Source of the DNA: Streptacidiphilus anmyonensis
GTDB taxonomy: Bacteria; Actinomycetota; Actinomycetes; Streptomycetales; Streptomycetaceae
DNA: 50,108 bases
Direction of reading: 5' to 3'
NCBI RefSeq assembly: GCF_000787855.1
Contig: NZ_BBPQ01000018.1
Location: forward strand, 55,656-105,763
In this document: one piece after another, positions 6,898-15,266 of the stretch
Layout: every line of letters starts with the position of its first letter
Numbering within the stretch: position 1 is the stretch's first letter
Made by a program: the position numbers and the translations under genes
The notes under the pieces: generated by a model
Seen by the model: the letters and a program-made list of their open reading frames with translations, nothing else
Database searches by the model: none
Told to the model about the DNA's origin: nothing

Positions 6898-8199
6898 ATG
6901 AACCGTCGCCAGTTGAGCAGCGGCCAGAAGGCACTGGTGCTGATCGTGGTGATCGGAACGATCGTCATCTCCCTCATCGGGTTCGTCGGGTCCTACGACG
7001 CCGTCCTCAAGCTGGCCCAACGCAACGGCTTCGGCTGGTTCTCCTACCTCCTGCCGATCGGCATCGATGTCGGCATCACCGTCTTCCTCGCGCTCGACCT
7101 GCTGCTGACGTGGATGCGGATCCCGCTGCCGATCCTGCGTCAGCTGGCCTGGGTGCTCACCGGCGCGACGATCGTCTTCAACGCGGCATCAGCCTGGCCC
7201 CGGCCGCTCGCCAGCGGCATGCACGGAGTAGTCCCCCTTCTCTTCGTCGCCGCGATCGAAGCTGCCCGCCACACCGTCGGCCGCCTCGCGCAGATCGAAG
7301 CCAACCAGCTCTTCGAGCGCACCCGCCTCGGCCGCTGGATTTTCGCCCCGATCGCGACGATGCGGCTCTTCCGCCGCCGCATGCTGTGGGAGCTGCGTTC
7401 CTACGAAGAAGCCCTCGAGCACGAGCGTCGCCGCCTGGTCTACCGAGCCCGACTCCGTGCTTCCTACGGGCGGCTGTGGCGCTACAAGGCTCCGGTGGAC
7501 ATGATCCTGCTTCTCAAGCTGGCGAACCTCGGTGAGGCGCTGCCCGAGTTCAAGCTGGACGTCGTCCCCGTCCTGCCGGGCACTGCGACCATCAGCCTGC
7601 CTGCCACGGAGGCCGGAGTGAAGGCCCTGCTGCCGCAGCCCCGTGAGGAACAGCCCTTGTCGAACGCTGCTCCCGCCCCTGCCGCAGCGCCCGAAGCCCA
7701 CTCCGACGTGTCCGGCCTTCCCGAGGCTCAGCCCGCGCCCGGCGCCGCTCTGGCCGAGCAGCCTGCGCCTGCCCCCGCTCCGGCTGCCGCCCCAGTACAG
7801 GCCGTCGTCGAGGTGACACCGACTCCGGCGACCATGCCCGAGCAGCAGGTCGAGCAGGCAGTCCCTGCGGCAGAGCCCACGCCCCTGGTGGAGGCGGCAC
7901 CACAGCTTCCTGACACCTCAGTGTTCGCACCCCAGCACTCGTCGGGCGCTGCACAGACGTCTCCCGCGCCCTCCCAGGGAAGCGCTGTGGACCAGTACCG
8001 CCTCGCCTTCAACGACTACACGCAACGCCACGGAGCCTTCCCCGACGGCGAGCAGCTCGCAAAGTGGCTCTTCGAGCAGTACGGAATCACCGGCCGTTCC
8101 GGCGAGGCCCTCAGCCCGGGACACCTTCGCCGCTACCTTCCCCGCTTCAAGTCCGCGTGGGACGCCGACCAGGAAGCGCTACTGAACACCCCTCAGTGA
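6898..8199 (+). CDS. DUF2637 (SpdB2-like) membrane protein
   Basis: A 433-residue protein. Residues 1-130 hold four membrane helices of the DUF2637 family, seen in actinomycete plasmid spread/transfer proteins. An Arg/Glu-rich helical part is followed by an Ala/Pro-rich linker (about 240-355). The C-terminal ~70 residues (YRLAFNDYTQRHGAFPDGEQ, then a SPGHLRRYLPRFK segment) look like a compact helical domain that could bind DNA. GAGGGGA lies upstream of the ATG. It is monocistronic and convergent with the large operon's last gene. Its role in transfer is inferred from family context. Confidence 0.8.
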   Translation: MNRRQLSSGQKALVLIVVIGTIVISLIGFVGSYDAVLKLAQRNGFGWFSYLLPIGIDVGITVFLALDLLLTWMRIPLPILRQLAWVLTGATIVFNAASAWPRPLASGMHGVVPLLFVAAIEAARHTVGRLAQIEANQLFERTRLGRWIFAPIATMRLFRRRMLWELRSYEEALEHERRRLVYRARLRASYGRLWRYKAPVDMILLLKLANLGEALPEFKLDVVPVLPGTATISLPATEAGVKALLPQPREEQPLSNAAPAPAAAPEAHSDVSGLPEAQPAPGAALAEQPAPAPAPAAAPVQAVVEVTPTPATMPEQQVEQAVPAAEPTPLVEAAPQLPDTSVFAPQHSSGAAQTSPAPSQGSAVDQYRLAFNDYTQRHGAFPDGEQLAKWLFEQYGITGRSGEALSPGHLRRYLPRFKSAWDADQEALLNTPQ

Positions 8200-8377
8200 G
8201 GCGATGGCCGTGACCCGCGTTCGGCACAACCAGGCACGACCAGGGTTGGCTCGGCCGCAGTTGCCCGAGTGCAGGACTTCCTGAGCCGTGCGACGGTGGG
8301 AACGCGGTACGTGCCGCACGCTCGACGAATCGCACGCGGTGAGCGCAGCCCGGGTGGACAGGCTCCGGACACACGAG

Positions 8378-8403
8378 ACGCCCCTGGCCCGAGCCAGGGG
8401 CGT
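8378..8403. terminator. Bidirectional hairpin terminator
   Basis: ACGCCCCTGGC, loop CCGA, GCCAGGGGCGT: a perfect 11-bp stem between two convergent genes, 21 bp after the stop of the minus-strand operon's last gene. There is no T-run. Confidence 0.75.
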
Positions 8404-8423
8404 CGTGCCGTTCCAGGCGTCGA

Positions 8424-11400
8424 TCAGGCGCTGCCCTTCATGTGCTGCTCGAAGATCGCCTCGATGAGTTCCTCGGTGGCGTGGTCCATCTCGACGTCCA
8501 AGGTCCGCAGTTCTTCCTGGAGGCGGGAGATGATGCGATGGACCTCGGCGGTGTTTCCGCAGGCTGCCTCCAGGGCGAGCCAGTCCCGGTAGAGCATCTC
8601 GGCCGCCGGTTCGACATCGATCCCGACGGCGATGGCCGCGCGGGCCTGGTCGTAGTGGCCGGTGTCTGTGCGGTACCGGGCGATGGTGTGAGCGGTGTCG
8701 ACGATGCGGGAGACCATCTCCTGCGCGTCGGGCATGCTCCACCGGGCTGTGCTGCCGGCGAACGGCCGGGCCCGCACCAGGGCGAGGGCCGCTTCGAGGT
8801 CATCGACGCCCGCGGGGCCCGCGAGGAGCCCGCGTTCGGCGAGCTTGCAGAACCGCGCCCAGTCGCTGCGCACCCCCGTCATCGTCGGCAAAACGCCGTC
8901 CCGCGCGTTGCGGGCGAGCCGCGGTGTGCCGTCCGGGGCGTTCCCCAGCAGGTTGCGCAGGTCGTGGATGCGCTGCGTCACGCTCTTCTCCGTCCATGGT
9001 GCGTTGGGGCTCATCGCTTCGGCGAGGTTGTCTCGGGTGCGGTTCGGGCGGAGGTAGAGGAAGGCGGCGACCTCCGCCAGGCGCCTTCCACGGCCACTGC
9101 TGCCCAGCCCGGTGACGTCGACCGGTCCGAGCAGGCGGATCTCCGGAGCATGCAAGTCGGCGGGCTCGATGACCGGCGTGGACTGCGTCGGCACGTCCAC
9201 GGTCAACGCCGTGGCGTCCGCGGCTTCGTCGGCGGCCAGCGCTACCGGGCTGGGAAGCGCCACTCCACCGGACGGGGCCGACGTGAGAAGCACGGGCATC
9301 GGCGTGGCCTGTGTGGGGGAGTTGCCGCTCTGCCCGGCGAAGGCAAGGAACGGGGTGACGGTCCCGGTCGGTGCGCCATCTGTCTCGGCCGGACCGGACT
9401 CGTCGGCTGCCGCCGTCTGATCGGTGGGCGGCTGCGCGGGGGTGCGGGTGTCGTCGGGGACCCGGGTCCAGGCACCCGTCGCCTTGTTGGCGGGCTGCTC
9501 GGTGGTGCGCAGGTCCTCGGTCAGGATCTGGTACTCGGCCTCGGTGACGCGCTGCAGTTGTACGGGCGCCGTGTTGTGAGGGAGTGGCTGTGGCTCGGTG
9601 ATGGCGCAGTCGAGGCGCAGTGCGTCCGGGAACAACGCGTCGAGTCCCTCCCCGGGCAGGGCGAGGGCGACTGGCGCGTTGGGGGAGCGGGAGACCAGGC
9701 CGGCGAGTTCCCACGCCGTCTCCTCGTCGATGTGGTCGCTGGCGACCAGCATCCACGGCATTTCGGCGTCGGGGTCTTGGTGCGCCGTGAGCAGCTGATC
9801 GGCCAAGTCCGTCACGGCGTGACCGATCCGGTCCAGGCGACGGATGCGGCCGGTGGCCATCATCTGAGGCAGACCGGCCTCGATGAGGCCGGCACTGAGA
9901 ACCTGGAGCTCCTGGCCCCACGGGCTGGTGGCGGCGTCCAGGGCGAGTGCGCGGGCGACCTCGCGGACCTGCTGTGTGGTGCCGTCCAGGAGCAGTGTCC
10001 GGGCGGCGGCCAGGTCGACCAGGACCAGCGTGCCGTCCGGCTCTTTGCCCAGGGTGGCCAGCATCGGGTACGGGGCTGCCACGTCGTAGGCGGCCGGCGG
10101 GTCGAGCAGTTGGGCGGCCGGGTCGAGGTTCCACCAGCCGTCCTCGCCTGAAGTGAATGGTGCGATCGCCGGGCCGTCGGCGCGCAGCTGGATGCGGGTC
10201 CGCTCGATCCGCGCGACCTCCAACTGGGGGAGCGGCTCACCGTCGGGCAGGTGGGTGGCCATGGTCCGCAGCGCGAGGTCGAGCAGTTCGGCGGTCGCGG
10301 GATCGGCCTGGTTGGCCAGTATCTGCTCCAGGCTGCTGGTCTCGGCGGGGACAGCGATGGTCTCGCCGGGGCGGCGGGATCGCTGCTGCAGGGCGCGCTT
10401 GATGCCGTATCCGCCCAGCAGCCCGGCGGCCAGGAGCGCGCTGATCGCTAGGCCGATCCGCAGCTCGCTCCCTGCCTGGGAGTCATCGGCGGAGGCGGGC
10501 GTTACCGCTGTAGCGGATGGAGCGGCAGACGAGGTCGCCGCGCCGGGGGTGCTTGGTGCTGCGGTCGGTGTGCCGGGCGTGGCGGGGGAGGCCGGCGCTC
10601 GGGAGGGCACGGCCGTCGCGGACGCGGTCGGGGCGCCGACAGGGCCCGTTGCGGGCGTGGACGTCGGTGCCGTAGACGGCGAGGCGGTCGGGGTGCCAGC
10701 GGGAGCCGTGGCCGTGGGCGCGGTTGGCGTCGGCGTGGCGGAGTGGCCGCCGTCGCGACCGCCGCCTGCGTGCGCTGCTCCGCCCGGCTGGCCGGGCGTG
10801 GGGGCCGTGGCGGGTTGGGGGATGTCCAGTTTCCAGCCCGGCAGGATGAGGTTCGGGTCGGTCAGGTGCTGGCCGCCGGACTGGGTGATGCCGGTGCTGG
10901 CCTGGTAGATGGCTGGGTATGCGTCGGCGTTGCCGAGGTCGTCCTGCGCGATCTGCGACAGGGTCTCGCCCGGCCGCACGATGTGCACACGCTCCCTGAC
11001 ACCGTCCGGGCTCGATGTGTCGCCGCGCTCGTCGGCCCCTGGGTCGGTATCGGGGGCGTGGTGCTGGACCTGGTGGACGTCGTGCGTGTGCTGCGAGGTA
11101 TGCCGGGGCGGGCGGGCGTGGGCGTCGGCGGGCAGGCGCAGGGTCCACCCGGGCACCAGGTGGAGGGTGGTGGGCGTCAGGGTCTGGCCGTCGCTTTGGA
11201 CGATGCCCTGGTTGAGGGCGGCGATGTCCTTCCAGCGGGTGCCGTCGCCAAGGTAGCGCTCGGCCAGCCCCCACAGCGTCTCGTCGCCGGCGCTGACGTG
11301 GTGGACCGGCCCGGCCTGGTCGGCCTCGGCCTGCGCGCCGACAGCAACGGCGACCTGCTGGGGACTGGGGGCGGTGTGGTGGGGCAGGTGCAGCGTGGCC

Positions 11401-11795
11401 GCGGCCGCGGTGTGCGGGGCTCCTTGGGCCAACGCGGTGCCGGTGGTGGGCAACAACAGGACGGCGGCGGCAACCAGCGTCGCGGCCAGGTGCTGCCCGG
11501 CCCCGAGCACGGGCAGCCGCGGGGCGGCGCGGTGGCGCAGCACGGCGATGAGTTCCAGCAGGACCTGGACGGTGAACAGCGCCCAGGCGAGCCAGCCGAT
11601 CACGGTGAGCGCGCCGAGGAACAGGCTGCCGTTGTCGGGGCCGGTCAGCGCGTCGGTCGTCTGCTGCCAGGTCGGGACCTGATGCGGGTTGGTGCCCCAG
11701 GCGAGCAGCGCGAGTGGCACGCCGGCCTCCAGGGCGCTGAGCGCGGCGAGCGCGCCGAGGCCTTTCAGCAGGCGGGGGAGCGGGCCGGAGTCCAT
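8424..11795 (-). CDS. Membrane-anchored LysM protein with SARP-like (BTAD) domain
   Basis: A 1,123-residue multidomain protein. Three membrane helices (about 10-32, 58-84, 103-122) are followed by two LysM peptidoglycan-binding domains (166-221, 270-326), a Pro/Thr/Ala-rich spacer (327-435), a fourth helix (446-464) with a basic inner flank, a long cytosolic part, and a C-terminal winged-helix-like segment (EIRLLGPVDVTG onward, about 880-950) plus bacterial transcriptional activation domain (about 975-1115). This topology puts LysM outside and the activator domain inside. The second ATG (11795) is chosen because AAGGAGG lies 6 nt before it; the first (11801) directly abuts that site. Last gene of the transfer/Tad operon. 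Similar proteins are known beside actinomycete Tad loci; a wall-sensing regulatory role is inference. Confidence 0.85.
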   Translation of the reverse strand: MDSGPLPRLLKGLGALAALSALEAGVPLALLAWGTNPHQVPTWQQTTDALTGPDNGSLFLGALTVIGWLAWALFTVQVLLELIAVLRHRAAPRLPVLGAGQHLAATLVAAAVLLLPTTGTALAQGAPHTAAAATLHLPHHTAPSPQQVAVAVGAQAEADQAGPVHHVSAGDETLWGLAERYLGDGTRWKDIAALNQGIVQSDGQTLTPTTLHLVPGWTLRLPADAHARPPRHTSQHTHDVHQVQHHAPDTDPGADERGDTSSPDGVRERVHIVRPGETLSQIAQDDLGNADAYPAIYQASTGITQSGGQHLTDPNLILPGWKLDIPQPATAPTPGQPGGAAHAGGGRDGGHSATPTPTAPTATAPAGTPTASPSTAPTSTPATGPVGAPTASATAVPSRAPASPATPGTPTAAPSTPGAATSSAAPSATAVTPASADDSQAGSELRIGLAISALLAAGLLGGYGIKRALQQRSRRPGETIAVPAETSSLEQILANQADPATAELLDLALRTMATHLPDGEPLPQLEVARIERTRIQLRADGPAIAPFTSGEDGWWNLDPAAQLLDPPAAYDVAAPYPMLATLGKEPDGTLVLVDLAAARTLLLDGTTQQVREVARALALDAATSPWGQELQVLSAGLIEAGLPQMMATGRIRRLDRIGHAVTDLADQLLTAHQDPDAEMPWMLVASDHIDEETAWELAGLVSRSPNAPVALALPGEGLDALFPDALRLDCAITEPQPLPHNTAPVQLQRVTEAEYQILTEDLRTTEQPANKATGAWTRVPDDTRTPAQPPTDQTAAADESGPAETDGAPTGTVTPFLAFAGQSGNSPTQATPMPVLLTSAPSGGVALPSPVALAADEAADATALTVDVPTQSTPVIEPADLHAPEIRLLGPVDVTGLGSSGRGRRLAEVAAFLYLRPNRTRDNLAEAMSPNAPWTEKSVTQRIHDLRNLLGNAPDGTPRLARNARDGVLPTMTGVRSDWARFCKLAERGLLAGPAGVDDLEAALALVRARPFAGSTARWSMPDAQEMVSRIVDTAHTIARYRTDTGHYDQARAAIAVGIDVEPAAEMLYRDWLALEAACGNTAEVHRIISRLQEELRTLDVEMDHATEELIEAIFEQHMKGSA

Positions 11796-11797
11796 CG

Positions 11798-12223
11798 TCA
11801 TCCTCCTTGGTAGAGGAGTTGTGCGCTGCCGTGCCCGGTCACGGTGCCGGAGCTGATCAGCGGGAAGAGCGGGGTGTAGGGGGCGGAGACGGTGACCTGG
11901 ATGGTGTTGCCGTTCACGGTGACGGTGCCGGTGACACCGGCGGCGCGCAGGTAGGCCTGAGCGGCGGTGACGGCCTGCTGGGGCTGAATCTGGAAGCCGT
12001 GCCCGGTCAGCGCGGCACCACTGTCCAGCGCCTGGGCGCCGGAGCGGGCGGCTTCCTGGGCGGTGCCGTCGGCCTTCGCGAGAGCCTGAAGCTTGAGGCC
12101 GCCGTCGACGACCAGGGACAGGACCGCGAAGCAAGCGACGATGACGATCGCGGTGAACATCGACAGGGATCCCCGGTCGCCGTCCCCATGACGGGGTCGC
12201 ACGCGCAGGTGGAAGTCAGGCAA
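11798..12223 (-). CDS. TadE/TadG-like pilus assembly protein
   Basis: About 141 residues. A RGSLSMFTAIVIVACFAVLS segment near the N-terminus is the RG-x-x-x-(hydrophobic) class III prepilin-like signal and helix typical of TadE/TadG minor pseudopilins. The rest is a small secreted beta-rich domain. The TTG at 12223 is preferred (GGGGG 6 nt upstream, overlapping the previous stop by 8 nt); a GTG at 12244 is an alternative. The stop overlaps the next gene's first ATG (ATGA). It should sit in the membrane and act in Flp-type fibre assembly. Confidence 0.8.
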   Translation of the reverse strand: MPDFHLRVRPRHGDGDRGSLSMFTAIVIVACFAVLSLVVDGGLKLQALAKADGTAQEAARSGAQALDSGAALTGHGFQIQPQQAVTAAQAYLRAAGVTGTVTVNGNTIQVTVSAPYTPLFPLISSGTVTGHGSAQLLYQGG

Positions 12224-12701
12224 CGCGCACCCCCGCAGAGCCACCTGAGAAGGGCACCTGACCGGCGGCGCGTTGCCGGTACTGGTCGATGGAGCACGTG
12301 AACGAGCCCCGAAGCGTCTTGCTTCCCGGGACCCCGGGGAACAGGCCGGCGAGCTCGACTTGGCAGGTCACGGTAACGGTGACGGCGGCGGGCTGTCCCA
12401 GCGGTGCGCTGAACCCGGCGGTCGGCACGGTCACGTCGGTGGAGGCGCAGTGGACCCCCTGGGAGGTCAGGGACTGGTTCGCGACCTGGAGGGCGGCCTG
12501 CTGCGCGGCGCCGGGAGAGTTCTGCAGGGACGCCGCGCGGGCGGCGTCACGGGCGGCGTTGTCGACGGTGGAGCCGGCGAGGTAGACGCGCCCAGCCAGG
12601 GCCATCAATCCGAACATGGCCAGCAGGAGAGGCGCGAGGATCGCCAGTTCCAGCGACAGCGCGCCGCGGTCGCCCGCCGACGTGCGGGGGGAGCGGCTCA
12701 T
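12216..12701 (-). CDS. TadE family pseudopilin
   Basis: 161 residues. DRGALSLELAILAPLLLAMF at about 13-32 is the classic TadE signature, with the glutamate of the prepilin-type motif inside the hydrophobic helix. A secreted domain with several Cys follows. The ATG overlaps the previous gene's stop as ATGA, with GGAG upstream. Expected to be a minor pseudopilin of the Tad/Flp machine. Confidence 0.88.
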   Translation of the reverse strand: MSRSPRTSAGDRGALSLELAILAPLLLAMFGLMALAGRVYLAGSTVDNAARDAARAASLQNSPGAAQQAALQVANQSLTSQGVHCASTDVTVPTAGFSAPLGQPAAVTVTVTCQVELAGLFPGVPGSKTLRGSFTCSIDQYRQRAAGQVPFSGGSAGVRVA

Positions 12702-13138
12702 CGGACCAGTTGCTCCTTCGCGGCGGTCGCGGTCTGAGACAGGTGGAACGTCAGGCCCGGGATCCAGGTGGTGACGCTGCCGGTGACGGTGATCGTCACA
12801 TCGGCGGCGGTCTGCGATCCGCTCACGGCGGGGCCGGTGATGCTGCCGCCGGTGCGGTGCAGCAGATCCCACGTTTGGTTCTCGCCTTCGCCGAGCGTCG
12901 CGCCGTGGACACGCGCGGTCTCCACGCCCTGCTGGGCCGCAGTGACGGCGACGTTGCGGGCGTAGAAGTAGAAGCCCGCCTGGACGATCGTGAACAGCAG
13001 CAGCATCACCACCGGTGCCAGGATCGCCAGTTCCAGCGACAGCGCGCCCCGGTCTCTGACGTCGCGGCCGACCGTTCGGCGAGGCCGCAGCCCCGGCCAC
13101 GGTCGTCGGCACCGCCGTTCAGGTGGTCGCTCACTCAT
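12698..13138 (-). CDS. TadE family pseudopilin
   Basis: 146 residues. A basic N-terminus is followed by DRGALSLELAILAPVVMLLL, nearly identical to the next gene's signature, so the two probably arose by duplication. The helix is followed by an exported domain of about 85 residues without cysteine. GGGGAGG lies about 13 nt upstream of the ATG; the stop overlaps the next start (ATGA). Confidence 0.88.
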   Translation of the reverse strand: MSERPPERRCRRPWPGLRPRRTVGRDVRDRGALSLELAILAPVVMLLLFTIVQAGFYFYARNVAVTAAQQGVETARVHGATLGEGENQTWDLLHRTGGSITGPAVSGSQTAADVTITVTGSVTTWIPGLTFHLSQTATAAKEQLVR

Positions 13139-13186
13139 GACTGCCGCTCTTCCTCCCCGACAACCCTGCTCCTGGCCCGTGACGGC

Positions 13187-13393
13187 TCAACCGATCTGGT
13201 TGGCCTTCTGGGTGGCCTTGGTCGTGATGATGGCGATGACGATGCCGGCGATGATGACGAGGCCGGCGATGAGCAGAGCGAGCTCGATGGAAAACGCGCC
13301 GCGCTCGCGGTCCTCATCCCGGTGCAGGGCACGGACCCGCTCAGCGCGGGCACGGACCGCGGTCATCGCCATGGTGATCAGCGGATCGGACAT
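13187..13393 (-). CDS. Flp-type small pilin candidate
   Basis: 68 residues: a 30-residue charged leader, then DRERGAFSIELALLIAGLVI, a hydrophobic helix with the invariant glutamate, and a short KATQKANQIG tail. Size and layout match major Flp pilins (one helix, almost no globular part), although the leader is longer than usual. TTGGAGG lies 6 nt upstream of the ATG. It is placed between TadC and the pseudopilin genes, as expected for the fibre subunit. Confidence 0.8.
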   Translation of the reverse strand: MSDPLITMAMTAVRARAERVRALHRDEDRERGAFSIELALLIAGLVIIAGIVIAIITTKATQKANQIG

Positions 13394-13428
13394 GAAGGGC
13401 CTCCAAGAGGGCTGGTGGTGAAGGACAG

Positions 13429-14328
13429 TCAGCTGTTGATGACCCGGACCATCGCCGGCAGGGCGATGTAGCAGGTCATGATGAGGACGAGTGCGGCGAC
13501 GGGGACGACCATCTTTTCCGAGGCCGTGTTCGCGTGGGCCTGCTGGTCGGTCAGCAGCACTCCGCGCAGCGAGCGGGCCTGGGCCTGGAGCGTGGAGTAG
13601 ACCGACGCGCCTTCCTCACCGGCGATCGCGATGATGTCGGCCGGGTGGCCAAGCTCGGGGACGTCGATCTCCTCGGAGAGTTGCCGCAGCCCTTCCCAGG
13701 GGGCGATGCCGGCGAGTTCGGCGCGCAGCAGCGCGTCGCGGATCCGCTCGAACACCCAGCCGTCCCCGACCTGCGCGGCGCGCTTGAGGGCTTCGCTGGG
13801 GCCCGCGTCGGCGGCACGCTCGAGGGAGACGAGGTCGAGGTAGGAGGCGATGGCGATGCGGAATTCGGTGCGGGCCTCGGCCGCGCGCTGGCGCGTGTTG
13901 ACGTCGACGAGGAACCAGCCCACCACCGCGAACACCAGCGAGATGACACCGGGGATGGCGAACGGGAACTGCGCACCGCCGGCGACCGCGACGGCCGCGC
14001 CGAGGGAGGGCGCCAGCAGCCCGTACAGGGCGACGCCGATCTTCTTGCCGAGTTGGAGCGCGGGAGACTCGCGCAGGATCGCGAGTTCCTTGCGGGGCAG
14101 TCGCACGAGGTTGTCGCTTATCCGCGACAGCGCCCACCCGCCCAGGCGTTCGCGCCAGTCCGTCGACTGCACGGCCTGCTGCGGGGCGAGGAGGTCGATG
14201 CGGTTCGCGTCCATGCGGGCGATCACGTCGCCCAGGTCGCCGCGACCGCGCGAGAGACCGGCGACCAGCATGGTGATGCCGCCGCCGACGGCGGCGCCGG
14301 CCAGGAGGACGGGGGCGACGGGGATCAC
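13429..14328 (-). CDS. tadC: TadC-like inner-membrane platform protein
   Basis: 299 residues with the T2SSF fold: an N-terminal membrane helix, a pair of central helices, a cytoplasmic helical bundle (EFRIAIASYLDLVSLERAAD, then a GWVFERIRDALLRAELAG segment) and a C-terminal helix (VPVAALVLIMTCYIALPAMV). The GTG start at 14328 overlaps the tadB stop (GTGA) and has GGAGG 7 nt upstream. With TadB it should form the platform on which the CpaF ATPase acts. Confidence 0.88.
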   Translation of the reverse strand: MIPVAPVLLAGAAVGGGITMLVAGLSRGRGDLGDVIARMDANRIDLLAPQQAVQSTDWRERLGGWALSRISDNLVRLPRKELAILRESPALQLGKKIGVALYGLLAPSLGAAVAVAGGAQFPFAIPGVISLVFAVVGWFLVDVNTRQRAAEARTEFRIAIASYLDLVSLERAADAGPSEALKRAAQVGDGWVFERIRDALLRAELAGIAPWEGLRQLSEEIDVPELGHPADIIAIAGEEGASVYSTLQAQARSLRGVLLTDQQAHANTASEKMVVPVAALVLIMTCYIALPAMVRVINS

Positions 14329-15266
14329 TGCGGGACCTCCTGGGTGCGCTCGGCCAGGGACTTGGTGCGGTCCGCGGAGGACAGGAAGCGGGGGGTGGGG
14401 CGCATGTTTGCCATGGACCGCATCCACGCGACCATGCCGACGAAGCCGAGCGCGAACCCGATCATCGCGAGCACTCCGAGGGGGCTGGAGTAGGGGGTGA
14501 CGTAGGAGCCGGAGAACATCGACAGCCCGAACACCACCAGGCAGAACATGACGACCCAGCGCATGTTGGCGCGGGGCTTGGCGCGGTCGGCCTCGACCTT
14601 GCGCCGCATCAGTACTTCCTCCTGCAGCGCGCCGGCGAGTTCCTTGAACGCGCGCGAGAGGCCGTCGCCGCGGTCTTGGACGTGGAGCAGCATCATCGCG
14701 ACGACCATGTCGGCGGTGACGTCGTCCAGGTCGTCGCCGAACGCCCGGTAGGCGGCGCGGGTGGGCCACCCGGCGGCCAGCCGTCCGACCAGCAGCTTGA
14801 CGTGGGGCTCGATCGAGGTGGGGACCTTCGGGGCGCTCGCCCGGATCGACTGCTCCAGCGACAGCCCGGTGGTGTGGATGTCCGCGAGCCTGCGCACCCA
14901 CTCCTGAAGGCCCTCCAGGCGGGCGATCCGCTCGGCGTGTTCGCGTCCCGGGTTGAGCAGCCACACCGCGTTCGCCGCCACCAGACCGGACAGCAGGCCG
15001 GCCATCGGCCACCCGGTCACCAACCACACCGCGACGGCGACCGCGCACCCGGCTAGGACACGGGTGCGGCGCGCACGCCACCACGCCGCGCGAGCCCGGC
15101 CGCCGTCCAGCCCGGCCAGCGCGCGCAGCTTCCGCTGCGTCAGCCCTCGGCGCCGGGCGTGCTCGGGCGTCATCCAGCCGGCGAACCCGGCCACGGCCAC
15201 CACCAGGCCGGCCACCGCGGCGGCCGCACAGAAGGCAGCGATCCATTCCATCAACGTGATGCTCAA
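14325..15266 (-). CDS. tadB: TadB-like inner-membrane platform protein
   Basis: About 313 residues. It has two N-terminal helices, a cytoplasmic T2SSF bundle (LEGLQEWVRRLADIHTTGLS, then SLEQSIRASAPKVP) and two C-terminal helices. A TTG at 15266 overlaps the cpaF stop as TTGA and is the chosen start; the ATG at 15251 is an alternative with a weaker binding site. It is partner of TadC in the platform. Confidence 0.85.
   Translation of the reverse strand: MSITLMEWIAAFCAAAAVAGLVVAVAGFAGWMTPEHARRRGLTQRKLRALAGLDGGRARAAWWRARRTRVLAGCAVAVAVWLVTGWPMAGLLSGLVAANAVWLLNPGREHAERIARLEGLQEWVRRLADIHTTGLSLEQSIRASAPKVPTSIEPHVKLLVGRLAAGWPTRAAYRAFGDDLDDVTADMVVAMMLLHVQDRGDGLSRAFKELAGALQEEVLMRRKVEADRAKPRANMRWVVMFCLVVFGLSMFSGSYVTPYSSPLGVLAMIGFALGFVGMVAWMRSMANMRPTPRFLSSADRTKSLAERTQEVPQ

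Noticed and set aside
8553-8561. GTTTCCGC half site in the LysM/SARP gene
   Set aside because: Only one arm matches; expected by chance in coding DNA.
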